Shown: piece after piece, positions 6,178-7,283 of the stretch
Position numbering within the stretch: the first letter of the stretch is position 1
How the letters are laid out: every line of letters begins with the position of its first letter
Source of the DNA: Chloroflexota bacterium
GTDB lineage: Bacteria > Chloroflexota > Ktedonobacteria > Ktedonobacterales > Ktedonobacteraceae
NCBI GenBank assembly: GCA_005881995.1
Contig: VBHV01000077.1
Coordinates: 1-7,283, forward strand
Direction of reading: 5' to 3'
DNA length: 7,283 bases
Translations under genes and position numbers: made by a program
Notes under the pieces: generated by a model
Databases searched by the model: none
Seen by the model: only the letters and a program-made list of their open reading frames with translations
Told to the model about the DNA's origin: nothing

Positions 6178-6462
6178 ATGAGCAAGATAGACGAGTTAAC
6201 AAGCCAATTGGCCAACGATCCCTTGATCGATGAACTAACGGATCTTCTTTATGAGGCAGCGATCAGGAGTAGTACCCCGCACGAGGACATCGGTGTGATC
6301 GTGAGAGGTTTCTTAGCCGCCTATGCAGATGCGGACAGGGTGCTCTGTAGTGTTTGTACCGAGGCTAAAACTGACTACATCCGGCAACAATGGCAGAGGG
6401 TGTGGCTGCAGGTGGTGAGGCGCATCCAACAACAAGAGCCAGGAAACAAACCCTTTCTCTAG
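6178..6462 (+). CDS. Unknown 94-aa protein, third gene of the ftsH cluster
   Basis: I do not recognise this protein. It is probably all helical and soluble. An acidic N-terminal half (IDELTSQLANDPLIDELTDLLYEAA) is followed by a short helix, a CxxC pair (Cys57, Cys60 in LCSVC) and a basic, Trp-containing C-terminal helix (QQWQRVWLQVVRRIQQQ). Four residues cannot be assigned to a zinc site because only two cysteines are present, so the CxxC could be redox-active or incidental. The gene starts 39 nt after the preceding stop and has the same strand, which suggests the same transcript. The Shine-Dalgarno sequence is weak (GAAAG about 11 nt before ATG 6178). Its stop overlaps that of the convergent small membrane ORF in a CTAG. 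Reality as a gene is supported by position and composition, not by homology. Confidence 0.65.
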   Translation: MSKIDELTSQLANDPLIDELTDLLYEAAIRSSTPHEDIGVIVRGFLAAYADADRVLCSVCTEAKTDYIRQQWQRVWLQVVRRIQQQEPGNKPFL

Positions 6463-6656
6463 CTATATAGTCCGTATAGAGCGACTCGGAGCCGGGGCTG
6501 ATCTTCATTACTACCACTCGCGAGTACAGGCCACTCCTGCTTGGGCAGCGGTGAACGTGCCACGCGCAGCAGCAGCACGATCAAGGTGATCGCCAGCACC
6601 ACGTAGATGCCGGAGAAAAGCGCAAAGCTGATGCCCAGTCCTGGAGTGGTCGTCAT
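6459..6656 (-). CDS. 65-aa single-span membrane ORF resembling the C-terminus of cytochrome bd oxidase subunit I
   Basis: Residues 8-30 ([22 protein letters not shown]) form one strong membrane span, followed by a basic RVARSPLP and a polar tail. The opening [14 protein letters not shown] and the span followed by LLRVARSP resemble, from memory, the last transmembrane helix and tail of CydA proteins. In those a TADAVTxTPGL-type loop leads into the final helix. The rest of CydA, including the haem and quinol sites, is absent, because the upstream sequence on this strand encodes a sigma factor. The start overlaps the sigma stop as ATGA (6653-6656), with no separate Shine-Dalgarno sequence, so translation would depend on coupling. 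It may be a remnant left by recombination or a genuine small membrane protein. It cannot act as an oxidase. Confidence 0.5.
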   Translation of the reverse strand: MTTTPGLGISFALFSGIYVVLAITLIVLLLRVARSPLPKQEWPVLASGSNEDQPRLRVALYGLYS

Positions 6657-7283
6657 TGACAGCTAAATTTGGAACGCATTTTCTTCAAGGCTACCACTTC
6701 GAGCTGTCGAACACGCTCACGTGATATCCCCAGTTCTTTCCCGACTTCCAGTAATGTGCGACTCCAACCATCACCGATACCGTAGCGCAGGGTGATGACC
6801 GAGCGTTCGCGTGGGGTAAGCGAAGCGAGCGCCTGGTGCAGTTCTTCGCTCAGGAGATGCTGTGTGGCAACGTCAGCGAAAGCGGGTATGGCACTATCTT
6901 CAATCGTCTCGGCCAGCGGGTAATGAGCATCGTCGTCTCCAGGCGTGTCGAGGGAAACCGGCTGCTCAATGATATCGAGCAACTGTTTGACCTCGTCCAG
7001 GCCAAAATTACAGGCCTCGGCAATTTGTTCAGGCAGGGGATCAAGATTGCCCTGTTGTGAAAGCTGTGCCACGACACGTCGCAGCTTGCGTAAGTTTGTC
7101 GCCACATGCTCTGGCAGATGGATCAAGCGTGATTGATCACCGGCAGCGCGACTGACCGCCTGGCGAATCCACCAGGTGGCGTAGGTACCAAAATGGCAGC
7201 CTCGCCGATAGTCAAATTTCTCAGCGGCGCGCATCAACCCCAGGTTTCTCTCCTGGATGAGGTCTACCAGGGGGACTCCTGTA
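6653..7283 (-). CDS. Sigma-70 family RNA polymerase sigma factor, primary-like (partial, 5' end missing)
   Basis: The frame is open to the window edge and gives the last 209 residues; the start is outside. Region 2.2 core binding is visible at the edge ([20 protein letters not shown], 5-24). Region 2.3-2.4 follows, for promoter melting and -10 recognition ([16 protein letters not shown], 31-46). Region 3 covers about 55-130. Region 4 follows, with [18 protein letters not shown] (155-172) and the -35 helix-turn-helix [20 protein letters not shown] (185-204). These motifs place it in group 1/2 (RpoD/SigA-like), not with ECF factors. The usual LIQEGN is LIQERN here, and the region 3-4 linker is acidic. 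Large Chloroflexota genomes carry several such paralogs, so it need not be the housekeeping factor. Its stop codon overlaps the start of the small membrane ORF. Confidence 0.92.
   Translation of the reverse strand, partial: TGVPLVDLIQERNLGLMRAAEKFDYRRGCHFGTYATWWIRQAVSRAAGDQSRLIHLPEHVATNLRKLRRVVAQLSQQGNLDPLPEQIAEACNFGLDEVKQLLDIIEQPVSLDTPGDDDAHYPLAETIEDSAIPAFADVATQHLLSEELHQALASLTPRERSVITLRYGIGDGWSRTLLEVGKELGISRERVRQLEVVALKKMRSKFSCQ

Noticed and set aside
6463..6480. Short CTATA...TATAG dyad after the 94-aa gene as a terminator
   Set aside because: The stem is 5 AT-rich pairs without a U tract and lies inside the convergent ORF; it is too weak to call.
1..7283. CRISPR array, tRNA or rRNA genes, transposase
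   Set aside because: No regularly spaced direct repeats, cloverleaf-type sequences, conserved rRNA stretches or transposase motifs were seen on either strand by eye.

Overview
The window looks like chromosomal DNA from a Chloroflexota bacterium, most likely class Ktedonobacteria. The clues are the tail of a NACHT-type protein with the glycine/leucine-rich membrane end and the FLDYAA...YFTAL ending that I associate with that class, a TIR plus nucleoside-phosphorylase fusion, and moderate GC content. The lineage call rests on family recognition only; no search was run.

Left part (1-1799), accessory or conflict-type. The 3' end of a plus-strand NACHT-type gene stops 3 nt before the stop codon of a convergent minus-strand gene. 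That gene encodes a TIR domain followed by an MTAN/PNP-like nucleoside phosphorylase domain. It has a good sigma-70-type promoter (17-bp spacer) about 40-70 bp upstream of its start. Behind the promoter lies a 160-bp imperfect palindrome without coding capacity, resembling a MITE or REP-type repeat.

Middle-left (1874-3141), redox operon on the minus strand. A Tat-signal Rieske [2Fe-2S] protein gene is followed 14 nt later by a Bcp/PrxQ peroxiredoxin gene with a clear Shine-Dalgarno sequence, and then by a hairpin. No cytochrome b or c partner is present. The peroxiredoxin lacks the usual nearby resolving cysteine.

Centre (3142-6462), ftsH locus on the plus strand. A 582-nt divergent intergenic region holds inverted repeats, including a two-part hairpin just before the start codon. 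It is followed by a complete FtsH AAA+ zinc protease. A 156-aa protein of unknown function with one TPR-like motif starts at a GTG inside ftsH (26-nt overlap, good Shine-Dalgarno), so it is probably translationally coupled. A 94-aa unknown protein follows. The three probably form one transcription unit.

Right end (6459-7283), minus strand. The C-terminal 209 residues of a primary-like (group 1/2) sigma-70 factor overlap, through ATGA, a 65-aa single-span membrane ORF that resembles the C-terminal end of cytochrome bd oxidase subunit I. That small ORF and the 94-aa gene converge on a shared CTAG that provides both stop codons.

No tRNA, rRNA, CRISPR array or transposase was seen.
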